From the NCBI RefSeq assembly GCF_001598335.1, contig NZ_BCYT01000004.1:247121-311120 (forward strand): a DNA stretch of 64,000 bases, read 5' to 3'. Made by a program: the position numbers and the translations under genes. Of this stretch, positions 42,892 through 50,941 are shown piece after piece. Numbering within the stretch: position 1 is the first letter of the stretch; each line of letters opens with the position of its first letter. This stretch comes from Sphingobium abikonense NBRC 16140. Its GTDB lineage: Bacteria > Pseudomonadota > Alphaproteobacteria > Sphingomonadales > Sphingomonadaceae. Below the pieces are notes generated by a model. The model had not been told where the DNA came from. It saw nothing but the letters and a program-made list of their open reading frames with translations, and did no database searches.

Positions 42892-43007
42892 TCCTCCCCC
42901 TGTAAGGGGAGGGGGACCACGAAGTGGTGAGGGGTGTCGCCCTATCGAGAGCAGGACACCCCTCCGACTGGCGCTCCGCGCCAGCCACCTCCCCTTAAAG
43001 GGGAGGA
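42892..43007. repeat. Long palindromic intergenic repeat, family B copy 2
   Basis: Bounded by TCCTCCCCCTGTAAGGGGAG (from 42892) and CCTCCCCTTAAAGGGGAGGA (to about 43007), with the same internal order as the copy at 30206-30320: ACCACGAAGTGGTGAGGGG, then GGACACCCCTCCG, then a GGCGCTCCGCGCC mini-hairpin. It lies between fabF and mltG and starts 3 bases after the fabF stop. Confidence 0.9.
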
Positions 43008-43040
43008 TGAAGCAACAAAGCGGGACGGACTGGAATCCCC

Positions 43041-44039
43041 ATGGCAAGACGATCCCGCTCAAGCCCCACGCGCCGCATCGGCTGCGGCATTCTGCTGATT
43101 GGCCTTGCTGTGGCGGCGTTCATCGCGTTTCGCTTCGTTGCCGGCTGGAGCGAGGACGGGCCAGCGGCCAAGGATGTCAGCATCACCGTGCCCGAAGGCG
43201 CGACCCTGTCCGATGCGGCCGTGCTGTTGAAGCAGGCGGGCGCGGTGCGATCGGCCGATGCCTTTCTGACCCGCGCCAAGGTCTTCGGCGGATCGACGCC
43301 GATCAAGGCAGGCGAGTTCGTCATTCCCGCGCGGGCCAGCAACAAGGACATATTGGCGATCCTGCAGGGCGGGAAAACGCTGACCCGGCTCATCACCATC
43401 CCCGAAGGCATGCCCTCGATCCTGGTGCATGAGCGGTTGATGGCCAATGACCAGCTGACCGGCGATATCAAGGTGCCTGAGGAAGGCAGCGTGCTGCCCG
43501 ACAGCTATGCGTTCGACAAGGGCGAGCCGCGCGCCGCCGTTCTGAAACGCATGCAGGACGCGATGACGAAGCTGCTCGCCAAGCTATGGGCCGAGCGCGC
43601 GCCCGATCTGGTGGTCAAGACCCCGCGCGAGGCGATCATCCTGGCAAGCATCGTCGAGAAGGAAACCGCCGTCGCCAAGGAGCGGCCGACGGTCGCGGGC
43701 GTCTATGCCAACCGCCTGCGCGCGGGCATGATGTTACAGGCCGACCCCACGATCATCTACCCCATCACGCGCGGCAAGCCGCTGGGCCGGCGCATTCGCA
43801 AGTCGGAAATAGCGGCGGTCAACGACTATAATACCTATGCGATGACCGGCCTGCCCAAGGGACCGATCGCTAATCCTGGCCGGCTGTCGATCGTGGCGGT
43901 GCTGCACCCGGCGCAGACCAAGGCGCTCTATTTCGTGGCGGATGGGGAGGGCGGCCATATCTTTGCCGACACCTTGCAGCAGCATAATGAGAATGTCCGC
44001 AAATGGTTCGAAATCCGCCGCGCGCGCGGCGAGCTTTAA
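43041..44039 (+). CDS. mltG: Endolytic murein transglycosylase MltG
   Basis: Membrane-anchored lytic transglycosylase that cuts nascent glycan strands and limits their length. The 332 residues have an N-terminal transmembrane helix (about 13-33), a LysM-like domain (VTVPEGATLSDAAVLL and following) and the YceG catalytic domain with ASIVEKET (catalytic E206), GVYANRLRAGMMLQADPT and TYAMTGLPKGPIANPG. The fabF-mltG order resembles the fab-pabC-mltG clusters of other proteobacteria. Its ATG has no good Shine-Dalgarno; the GGGGAGGATGA at the end of the adjacent repeat offers a start in a different frame. Confidence 0.93.
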   Translation: MARRSRSSPTRRIGCGILLIGLAVAAFIAFRFVAGWSEDGPAAKDVSITVPEGATLSDAAVLLKQAGAVRSADAFLTRAKVFGGSTPIKAGEFVIPARASNKDILAILQGGKTLTRLITIPEGMPSILVHERLMANDQLTGDIKVPEEGSVLPDSYAFDKGEPRAAVLKRMQDAMTKLLAKLWAERAPDLVVKTPREAIILASIVEKETAVAKERPTVAGVYANRLRAGMMLQADPTIIYPITRGKPLGRRIRKSEIAAVNDYNTYAMTGLPKGPIANPGRLSIVAVLHPAQTKALYFVADGEGGHIFADTLQQHNENVRKWFEIRRARGEL

Positions 44040-44061
44040 GGCCTTTGCGGACTGTAGCCGG

Positions 44062-44484
44062 TCAGCGCAGCAGGCCCTTTTTCGCCATCGAGCGCGCATA
44101 GACCAGTTGCACGATCGCAACCAGAATGACGAAGGCGGGGAAGCCGGCCGCGACCATCAGCCCCTTTTGCGCGACAAGGTCGGTCATGCCGAGCGTATAC
44201 CCAAATTGGATCAGCACCGCGATCAGCGACACGAGAAACAGCAGGACCGCGATGGCCCGCCGCATCAGCAGCGTCACCGCGCCGGCCGTGCCGGCCGCAA
44301 CCGCCACGCCATAGTCGATCCACAGCCATGCGGGCATGGCCCCGAACGCCCTGGCCGTCACCGGATCGGTGCGGGCGAGTTCATCGAGGTCCATGCCATA
44401 TTGCAGGATGAAGGCCATCACCCCCATCAGGTTCCAGAGCAGCAGGATGATTCCGACGATCGTCAGGGAACGGGATGTGGACAT
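44062..44484 (-). CDS. Small four-helix membrane protein
   Basis: From ATG 44484 the product has 140 residues with four predicted transmembrane segments (SLTIVGIILLLWNLMGVMAF, WLWIDYGVAVAAGTAGAVTL, IAVLLFLVSLIAVLIQFGY, GFPAFVILVAIVQLVYA). Similar proteins are widespread in alphaproteobacteria, often loosely labelled sugar transporters, with no demonstrated function. AGAGGGGG lies 12-19 bases upstream of the start; the frame is open to 44553. Convergent with mltG, divergent from the peroxiredoxin gene. Confidence 0.78.
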   Translation of the reverse strand: MSTSRSLTIVGIILLLWNLMGVMAFILQYGMDLDELARTDPVTARAFGAMPAWLWIDYGVAVAAGTAGAVTLLMRRAIAVLLFLVSLIAVLIQFGYTLGMTDLVAQKGLMVAAGFPAFVILVAIVQLVYARSMAKKGLLR

Positions 44485-44588
44485 GATGCGTGTTACCCCC
44501 TCTTGATTGGCATCGCTTGTGGCCGGTTGATGGCCAAATATATATCTGAACATGCCGGGGCGGAAGCCGTCCGGTCATAGAGGAGAAT

Positions 44589-45134
44589 ATGCTTATGCTG
44601 GGTCGATCCGTTCCTGACGTCACGCTCAAGACCCGAGTGCGCGATGACAGTGTCGAAGGGCCCAATCCCTTTCGCTGGCAGGAGGTGAGCACCGGCGATC
44701 TGTTTGCGGGCAAGCGCTCCGTCGTCTTCTCGCTGCCCGGCGCATTCACGCCGACCTGCTCGACCGAACAATGTCCAGCCTTCGAACGATCGAGCGAGGC
44801 GCTGAGGGCGGCCGGCGCGGACGATGTCTATTGCATATCCGTGAACGATGCCTTCGTCATGTATCAATGGGGCAAACAGCTGGGCATCAAGTCGGTAAAG
44901 CTGCTGCCCGACGGATCGGGCGATTTTACCCGCCGCATGGGCATGCTGGTGAAGAAGGACCATCTGGGCTTTGGCGAGCGCAGCTGGCGCTATGCCATGG
45001 TCGTCGATGACGGCAGGATCGTCGCCTGGTTCGAGGAGCCGGGCATCAACGACGCGGGCGAGGATGACGACCCCTATGGCGAAACCAGCCCGGAGCCGGT
45101 GCTGGCCTGGCTGGCGGACAATCCGCGCAAATGA
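44589..45134 (+). CDS. Peroxiredoxin of the Prx5/AhpE-like type
   Basis: The 181-residue atypical peroxiredoxin has the peroxidatic cysteine C57 in PGAFTPTCSTEQCP and a second cysteine at C62. The FTPTCSTEQCPAFE pattern and length match the Prx5 group (glutaredoxin-dependent in proteobacteria). No glutaredoxin domain is fused. AGGAG sits only 3 bases before ATG 44589 but 9 before the in-frame ATG 44595, so the true start may be the second. The stop overlaps the 2H phosphoesterase start by 4 bases. Confidence 0.92.
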   Translation: MLMLGRSVPDVTLKTRVRDDSVEGPNPFRWQEVSTGDLFAGKRSVVFSLPGAFTPTCSTEQCPAFERSSEALRAAGADDVYCISVNDAFVMYQWGKQLGIKSVKLLPDGSGDFTRRMGMLVKKDHLGFGERSWRYAMVVDDGRIVAWFEEPGINDAGEDDDPYGETSPEPVLAWLADNPRK

Positions 45135-45646
45135 ACGCGGATGCGCCGGCCCCGATCATCGTGACGGCGTTGATGGGGGCGGCGGACTTCGCCTGGGCCG
45201 ACGGGCTGCGCCGCGCGCATTTTCCGCCCGAGCGCAACTGGCTGAGCGCGCATATCACCTTGTTCCACCATCTGCCGCCCTCCGCCTTGGACGAGATTGC
45301 GGGGCGATTGAAGCGGCTGTGCGCCGGCCCGCCGCCGGCGGCGCGGTTGACCGATGTGATGCTGTTGGGGCGCGGCGTCGCCTATCGGGTCGACAGCGCG
45401 GAGCTGCTGGCGATGCGCAGCGAACTGGCCGATGCCTTTGCCGGGATGCTGACCCCGCAGGATCAGGCGAAGCCGCGATTGCACATCACGGTTCAGAACA
45501 AGGTGACGCCCGATGTTGCCAAGGCGCTGGCGCAGCGGCTGCGCGCGGATTTCCGCGCGCGCCCGATCGCCATCGCCGGACTGGCCGCCTGGCATTATCG
45601 CGGCGGGCCGTGGGACTTGGCGATGAAGGCGATGTTCCGGGGGTGA
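45131..45646 (+). CDS. 2H phosphoesterase (2'-5' RNA ligase-like)
   Basis: The 171-residue protein has both HxTx motifs of the 2H superfamily: H41-I-T-L (SAHITLFHHLP) and H118-I-T-V (RLHITVQNK), about 75 residues apart. The family includes ThpR 2'-5' RNA ligase and cyclic phosphodiesterases; substrate cannot be told from sequence. The start overlaps the peroxiredoxin stop (ATGA), so both are made together. Confidence 0.85.
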   Translation: MNADAPAPIIVTALMGAADFAWADGLRRAHFPPERNWLSAHITLFHHLPPSALDEIAGRLKRLCAGPPPAARLTDVMLLGRGVAYRVDSAELLAMRSELADAFAGMLTPQDQAKPRLHITVQNKVTPDVAKALAQRLRADFRARPIAIAGLAAWHYRGGPWDLAMKAMFRG

Positions 45647-45797
45647 AGACGGCCTGTCCGGCGATTGCGCCGACCGGCAACGACAGGTGACATTCCTGCA
45701 ATCGCGTTCGAAATCCTTGCATTTGCGAAGGTGAGCCGGTTCGCCCACATAGGCTGTGATGCTGCAACGCAGCAAAATTCACATCCAAGGAATTGCC

Positions 45798-45947
45798 ATG
45801 TTTTCGCTGATCGCCCTCTATTTCGCCTATCGCCGGGACGTCGTCACCGCCGAACGCCATATGAACGCCCTGACGCCCGCCGCGGCGCCGGTGGCGCAGG
45901 ACGCACGCCCGGTCGTGCTGGACACGCCGCTGCCGCTCGCAGCCTGA
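45798..45947 (+). CDS. Short hypothetical protein (49 residues)
   Basis: A short ORF from ATG 45798 with a good Shine-Dalgarno (AAGGAATTGCC). The sequence starts MFSLIALYFAYRRDVVTAE, an amphipathic-to-hydrophobic helix, and ends in an Ala/Pro-rich tail. I do not recognise a family. It lies alone in the gap between the 2H phosphoesterase and the convergent acyl-CoA dehydrogenase. The Shine-Dalgarno argues for expression, but coding is not proven. Confidence 0.5.
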   Translation: MFSLIALYFAYRRDVVTAERHMNALTPAAAPVAQDARPVVLDTPLPLAA

Positions 45948-46016
45948 TAGCGCATAGGAAAAGGGCGGCCCAAAGGGACCACCCTCTTATCTGCATGAGT
46001 GTCCGGCGGCCTGGGG

Positions 46017-47819
46017 TCAGGCGGCCAGGAATTGCGCGGGATCGAGAGCCATCAGCGTGTCCGCGCCGCCCTCGATCTTGCGCCGCAGCGCGCCCGCGTC
46101 GGGCATGATCCGCTCGGCAAAGAAGCGCGCCGTCACCAGCTTGGCTTCCAGGAAGCCCGCATCACCTTCGCCTGCCGCGATCTGAGCGCTGGCCGCCTTT
46201 GCCATGCGCAGCCACATCAGGCCCGTCGCGACGATGCCCAATATGTGCATGTAATGATGCGCGCCGGCGCCCGCATTGTCGGGGTTCTTCATGGCGTTCT
46301 GCATCAGCCACATGGTCGCCGCGCCCAGCTGGCCGCTCGCCTTTTCGAGCGCTTCGGCGATCGGGGCGATGGTGTCGTTCGACTTGGCGGCGGCGACTTC
46401 CTCATTCACCAGCTTCAGGAACGCCTGCAAGGCGCGCCCGCCATGCATGGGCAGCTTGCGGCCGACCAGGTCCATCGCCTGAATGCCGTTGGTGCCTTCG
46501 TAGATCTGGGCAATGCGGGCGTCGCGGACATATTGCTCCACGCCATTTTCCCAGATGTAGCCATGGCCGCCGAACACCTGCTGCGCGGACACCGCGACGT
46601 CGAATCCCTTGTCGGTGCCATAGCCTTTGACCACCGGGGTCAGCAGCTGGAGCAGGTCATCGGCCGCCTGCCGCTCTTCCTCGGTTTCGGCATGGTGCGA
46701 CAGGTCGACCTGCACGGCGGTCCACAAAGTCAGCGCGCGCAGGCCCTCGGTCAGCGCCTTGGCCTCCATCAGCATGCGGCGCACGTCGGGATGGACGAAC
46801 AGCGTGTCGGCCTTTTCCTCCGGCTCCTTGGGGCCTGTGAGCGCGCGACCCTGCCGGCGATCCTTCGCATAATGCACTGCATTCTGGAACGCGACTTCGG
46901 CCTGGCCCAGCCCTTGAAGGCCGACGCCCAGACGCGCAGCGTTCATCATGATAAACATGGCGGCGAGGCCCTTATTCTCCTCACCGACCATCCATCCGGT
47001 AGCGCCGTCATAGTTCATGACGCAGGTCGCATTGCCGTGAATGCCCATCTTGTGTTCGATCGACCCGCAGGAAACGGCATTGCGATCACCCAGCGCGCCA
47101 TCGTCACCCACCATCATCTTGGGCACGACGAAGAGCGAGATGCCCTTGCTGCCTTCCGGCGCGTCGGGCGTCTTGGCCAGCACCAGATGGATGATGTTGT
47201 CCGCCAGGTCATGCTCGCCGGCTGAAATGAAGATCTTGGTGCCGGTGATGGCGTAGCTGCCATCGGCCTGCGGCACGGCCTTGGTCTTGATGAGGCCAAG
47301 GTCGGTGCCGCAATGCGGTTCGGTGAGGTTCATCGTGCCGGTCCATTCGCCCGACACCATCTTGGGGATATAGCGGTGCTGCTGTTCGCTGCTGCCCTTG
47401 GCGAGCAGGGCCGAAATCGCGCCGGTGGTGAGGCCGAAATACATTTCGAACGCCTGATTGGCAGAGGTCATATATTCGCCCAGCGCGGTGGCGACGACCA
47501 TGGGCAGGCCCTGGCCGCCAAATTCCTCCGGCGCGTGCAGCGTGGTCCAGCCGCCCGCGACATATTGCTCATAAGCATCCTTGAAGCCGGCGGGCGTCGT
47601 AACGCTTCCGTCACTGTTGCGGGTGCAGCCTTCCTTGTCGCCCGACGCGTTCAGCGGGAACAGGATTTCGGCCGCGACCTTGCCGCCTTCGGTCAGGATG
47701 GCTTCGACCAGATCGGGCGAGGCGGCGGCGAAGCTGGGCAGGTTGGCGTAGCGCTCAAGTCCCACGACATGATCCAGCACGAAGCGGGTGTCGCGAATGG
47801 GGGCGGCATAGCTGGGCAT
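46017..47819 (-). CDS. Acyl-CoA dehydrogenase (large type)
   Basis: The 600-residue FAD-dependent dehydrogenase has the acyl-CoA dehydrogenase signatures [20 protein letters not shown] and [17 protein letters not shown]. Length and the extra C-terminal domain place it with DmdC-like/large FadE enzymes rather than the 380-residue type. The N-terminus ([16 protein letters not shown]) is typical of that group. Acyl substrate is not determinable. It is 40 bases downstream of a LiuR-like merR gene and reads on the same strand, so it is probably controlled by it. Confidence 0.92.
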   Translation of the reverse strand: MPSYAAPIRDTRFVLDHVVGLERYANLPSFAAASPDLVEAILTEGGKVAAEILFPLNASGDKEGCTRNSDGSVTTPAGFKDAYEQYVAGGWTTLHAPEEFGGQGLPMVVATALGEYMTSANQAFEMYFGLTTGAISALLAKGSSEQQHRYIPKMVSGEWTGTMNLTEPHCGTDLGLIKTKAVPQADGSYAITGTKIFISAGEHDLADNIIHLVLAKTPDAPEGSKGISLFVVPKMMVGDDGALGDRNAVSCGSIEHKMGIHGNATCVMNYDGATGWMVGEENKGLAAMFIMMNAARLGVGLQGLGQAEVAFQNAVHYAKDRRQGRALTGPKEPEEKADTLFVHPDVRRMLMEAKALTEGLRALTLWTAVQVDLSHHAETEEERQAADDLLQLLTPVVKGYGTDKGFDVAVSAQQVFGGHGYIWENGVEQYVRDARIAQIYEGTNGIQAMDLVGRKLPMHGGRALQAFLKLVNEEVAAAKSNDTIAPIAEALEKASGQLGAATMWLMQNAMKNPDNAGAGAHHYMHILGIVATGLMWLRMAKAASAQIAAGEGDAGFLEAKLVTARFFAERIMPDAGALRRKIEGGADTLMALDPAQFLAA

Positions 47820-47859
47820 GATCTTCTCCTGAAAACGTCTTTATAGGGGGGTAGGGGGT

Positions 47860-48270
47860 CTATTTCTGTTCGATGGTGGCGACGAAGGCCGCGAGTTCGG
47901 CGATGGCGGCGTCGATATCGTCCTTCTGCCGGGTCAGCAGGTCGATGCGCGCCCGGCATTTGTCGACCGTGACGCGCCGCTGCGCCTCATGTTCCTCGTC
48001 GGCGTCATACAGGTCGATCATCTCGCGAATTTCGGTGAGGCTGAAACCCACGCGCTTGCCGCGCAATATCCACGCCAGCCGCGCCCGGTCGCGCCGCGAA
48101 TAGATGCGGGTAAGGCCCTGCCGTTCGGGCGAGATAAGGCCTTCATCTTCGTAAAAGCGCAGCGCGCGGGCAGTGACGCCGAATTCTTCTGACAGATCGG
48201 TGATGCTGTAGCTTTCCCGCTCGCTATGATCGGGCAGTTCGATGCCGGCAATGCTGCTGCGCTTGTCCAT
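47860..48270 (-). CDS. MerR-family regulator, LiuR-like
   Basis: The 136-residue protein begins, after a short N-terminal extension, with the MerR HTH (SYSITDLSEEFGVTARALRFYEDEGLISPERQGLTRIYSRRD region) and ends in a coiled coil; the metal-binding cysteines of metal-sensing MerR proteins are absent (one Cys only). ATG 48270 is chosen because the frame upstream crosses its operator. Such regulators (LiuR, PsrA-like) control branched-chain or fatty-acid catabolism. The acyl-CoA dehydrogenase is directly downstream and a matching operator lies upstream. Confidence 0.85.
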   Translation of the reverse strand: MDKRSSIAGIELPDHSERESYSITDLSEEFGVTARALRFYEDEGLISPERQGLTRIYSRRDRARLAWILRGKRVGFSLTEIREMIDLYDADEEHEAQRRVTVDKCRARIDLLTRQKDDIDAAIAELAAFVATIEQK

Positions 48271-48289
48271 GGCTATGATGTAACCCCGC

Positions 48290-48305
48290 TTTACGTTTAC
48301 GTCAA
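48290..48305. promoter_or_regulatory. LiuR-like operator upstream of merR
   Basis: TTTACGTTTACGTCAA (minus strand TTGACGTAAACGTAAA) is a 16-base near-palindrome, 20 bases before the merR start. It resembles the described LiuR consensus TTTACGTAAACGTAAA, and on the minus strand it includes a -35-like TTGACG. Autoregulation and control of the downstream dehydrogenase are inferred. Confidence 0.65.
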
Positions 48306-48391
48306 GGTGAGTGCTATGCCTGTCACGCATATCTCCGCATGGGCCTTTTGCCCCAGTGACAGGCCACGGCCAAGCCGCTAGGGCCAGCGTC

Positions 48392-48802
48392 ATGACGGGG
48401 GCGATCAGACAGAGGAGAGGCGCGCGTGGCGTACTGGCCGCGCTGGCGCTGCTTGTCCTTGCGATCCACCTGATCGCGCCGACCGGCTTCATGCCGGTAC
48501 GCACCGCCCATGGCGTGGTGGTGACGCTGTGTACCGGCCAGGGCGCGGTCAATGTCGTGGTCGATCGCGGCGACGCGCCCATGGATGGCGATCATCGTCC
48601 CGATGATGGCATGGGTGGCCAGAAGCATTGCCCCTTTGCCGCGTCGGTTCAGCCGGTCGTGCCGCCGCTGGTGCTTGCCGACCTGCCTCTGCCGGCCTGG
48701 CAACTTGCCTTTGGCCCGATCGCCTTTGCGCTCAAGACCGGCCTCATCGCGCGGCTGGCCGCGCCGCCGCCGCCTTCGTCGGGTCCACCGGCCGCTTTCT
48801 GA
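48392..48802 (+). CDS. DUF2946-like protein
   Basis: The 136-residue protein has a hydrophobic N-terminus (GVLAALALLVLAIHLIAPTGFMP), VVVTLCTGQG, an Asp/His-rich stretch (DRGDAPMDGDHRPDDGMGG), HCPFA and a C-terminal hydrophobic region. This matches DUF2946, small membrane or periplasmic proteins often encoded near TonB receptors and copper genes. The Cys, His and Asp residues suggest metal binding. Start at 48392 is the best fit; upstream codons back to 48311 overlap the merR promoter region. Precedes the TonB receptor by 99 bases. Confidence 0.72.
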   Translation: MTGAIRQRRGARGVLAALALLVLAIHLIAPTGFMPVRTAHGVVVTLCTGQGAVNVVVDRGDAPMDGDHRPDDGMGGQKHCPFAASVQPVVPPLVLADLPLPAWQLAFGPIAFALKTGLIARLAAPPPPSSGPPAAF

Positions 48803-48901
48803 AAAGACCGTGATCCCGCACGCCTCGCGCGTCGGGATGCGTGACCGATTCGGTGCTGCAGAGCGCCGAAAATGTCGCCCTGTTTTCAGAAAGTTATATC
48901 C

Positions 48902-50941
48902 ATGTCTTCCCATCATGTCGCGCGCAGCCTGCCGCTGTGCGCCCTCATCCTTGTCCTGTCCGCCCATCCGGTGTTTGCCGAGGACAGCGCCGATCAAAGC
49001 GCGATCATCGTCACCGCCAGCCCGATCGTCGAGGAAGCGGCCGCCCGCGTGCAACAAACCCCTGGCGGAGTCGACGTCGTGGCCGCCGATGAGTTTGAGG
49101 ACAAGCTCGCCGTGTCGCTGCGAGATGCGCTCAGCTTTTCGCCCGGCGTCTACACCCAGCCCCGTTTCGGGCAGGAAGTGCGCATTTCCATTCGCGGGTC
49201 GGGCCTGTCGCGCGGCTATCATATGCGCGGCCTGACCCTGTTGCAGGACGGCATTCCCATCAACGCCGCCGACGACAATGGCGATTTCCAGGAACTGGAC
49301 CCGCAGGTCTTCCAGCATCTGGAGGTGTATCGCGGCGGCAATGCGCTGCGGCTTGGCGGGTCGACGCTGGGCGGGGCGATCAATGCCGTGACGCCCACGG
49401 GCCACAGCGCGCCGGGCGTCGAACTGCGCCTTGACGGAGGCAGTTTCGACACGCTGCGCGGCAAGATGGCCTATGGCTATGCCGATGATCGTGGCGACGC
49501 CTTCATGGCGATCACCGCCGACCGGTCCGACAGCGACCGCGTGCATGGCAATCGCAAGGCGTTGCGCTTCAACGGGAATGTCGGCCTGAAACTCAGCGAC
49601 CGGGTGGAAACGCGCTTCTATGCCAGCGCCCAGACCATCCGCCAGAAACTGGCGGGCGCACTCAACGAGGCGGACGCCATCGCCAATCCGTCCAAGGGTA
49701 ATGTGTTCGGCGATCAGGTCCGCGACATTGATTCGATCCGGTTGCAGAACCGCACGACGATTGCGCTGGACGATGCGACCGTCGCCTTCGGCGTCTATTT
49801 CAACGCCAAGCAACTGTTCCATCCCATCTATCAGGTCATCGACCAAAAGTCGGAGGATCGCGGCGTCTTTGGCAGCGTCGACCTGACCGGCGACATTGGC
49901 GGCATGCCCGTCGCGTTGACGCTGGGCAGCCAGGCGCGCTTCGGGCGCACGGTCGCGCGGCAATTCGTCAATGTGAATGGGCAGCCCGGCGCCCCGACCG
50001 CCAATGCGGTGCAAAAGGCGCAGACGATCAACAGCTATGCCGAGGCGCGCATCGCGCCGCTGCCCGCCCTGTGGCTGGTCGCTGGCGGCATCTACAGCCA
50101 TGGCGAGCGCAAGATCGACAACCGCATGGCCCCCGCACGCAGCGGACAGGCCGATTTCGACAGCGTCGCGCCCAAGATCGGCCTGCTGTACGAACCATCC
50201 GGCCGGATGCAGGTTTATGCCAATTACAGCCGCTCGGTGGAATTGCCGGGTTTGGGCGAATTAAGCCAGGCGCCCGCTGGCGGCGCGCCCGGTTTCACGC
50301 CGGTCGGCCTGCAAAAGGCATGGACGGCCGAAATCGGCACGCGCGGCCGGGCGGGCATCGCGACCTGGGATGTCAGCGTCTATCGCGCGGACATAAAGGG
50401 CGAGATGCTGCAATATAGCGTGGTCGCTGGATTGATCCCCGCCGCGACCTTCAATGCGGACCGCACGCGCCATCAGGGGATAGAGGCCGGGCTGGACCTG
50501 ACGCTCAGCCGCTGGGCGCGACTGCGGCAAGTCTATCAATATAGCGATTTCCGCTTCCGCGACGACATCCAGTTCGGCGACAACCGCCTGCCGGTCATCC
50601 CGCGCCATTTCTACCGCGCGGAACTGACATTGGGGACGGATCGGCTCTCGGTCAGCCCAGCGGTCGAATGGCTGCCGCAGGGGGCGTGGGTCGATTATGC
50701 CAACAGCAAGCGGGTCGATGGCTATGCGATGCTTAACCTCACTGCACAGGCGCAGCTTCGGGACGGCGTCACCCTGTTCGTCGACGCGCGCAACCTGACC
50801 AAGGAACGCGCGATCGGCGATATCAGCGCGCTGGTGCGCTATGTGGCGGATGATCCCGCGACCCCCGCCAACGAAAGCAGCGCCGCCTTCTATCCGATCG
50901 AGCGCCGCGCTTTCTACGCCGGCGTGCGGGCGCGCTTCTGA
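48902..50941 (+). CDS. TonB-dependent outer-membrane receptor
   Basis: The 679-residue receptor has a signal peptide (PLCALILVLSAHPVFA), a TonB-box-like stretch (SAIIVTASP), the plug domain (LRDALSFSPGVYTQPRFGQE, VRISIRGSGLSRGYHMRGL, VYRGGNALRLGGSTLGGAIN) and a beta barrel ending in YAGVRARF with a terminal aromatic residue. Start 48902 is preferred over 48872. The substrate is probably a metal-siderophore or copper complex, inferred from the DUF2946 and PepSY neighbours. A hairpin ATCCCG...CGGGAT (48813-48838) lies in its leader. The stop overlaps the PepSY gene (TGATG). Confidence 0.93.
   Translation: MSSHHVARSLPLCALILVLSAHPVFAEDSADQSAIIVTASPIVEEAAARVQQTPGGVDVVAADEFEDKLAVSLRDALSFSPGVYTQPRFGQEVRISIRGSGLSRGYHMRGLTLLQDGIPINAADDNGDFQELDPQVFQHLEVYRGGNALRLGGSTLGGAINAVTPTGHSAPGVELRLDGGSFDTLRGKMAYGYADDRGDAFMAITADRSDSDRVHGNRKALRFNGNVGLKLSDRVETRFYASAQTIRQKLAGALNEADAIANPSKGNVFGDQVRDIDSIRLQNRTTIALDDATVAFGVYFNAKQLFHPIYQVIDQKSEDRGVFGSVDLTGDIGGMPVALTLGSQARFGRTVARQFVNVNGQPGAPTANAVQKAQTINSYAEARIAPLPALWLVAGGIYSHGERKIDNRMAPARSGQADFDSVAPKIGLLYEPSGRMQVYANYSRSVELPGLGELSQAPAGGAPGFTPVGLQKAWTAEIGTRGRAGIATWDVSVYRADIKGEMLQYSVVAGLIPAATFNADRTRHQGIEAGLDLTLSRWARLRQVYQYSDFRFRDDIQFGDNRLPVIPRHFYRAELTLGTDRLSVSPAVEWLPQGAWVDYANSKRVDGYAMLNLTAQAQLRDGVTLFVDARNLTKERAIGDISALVRYVADDPATPANESSAAFYPIERRAFYAGVRARF

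Noticed and set aside
43007..43432. Plus-strand frame starting inside the family B repeat (ATGAAGCAACAAAG)
   Set aside because: Though it has a perfect GGGGAGG before it, the product is out of frame with mltG and has no family features; mltG is intact.
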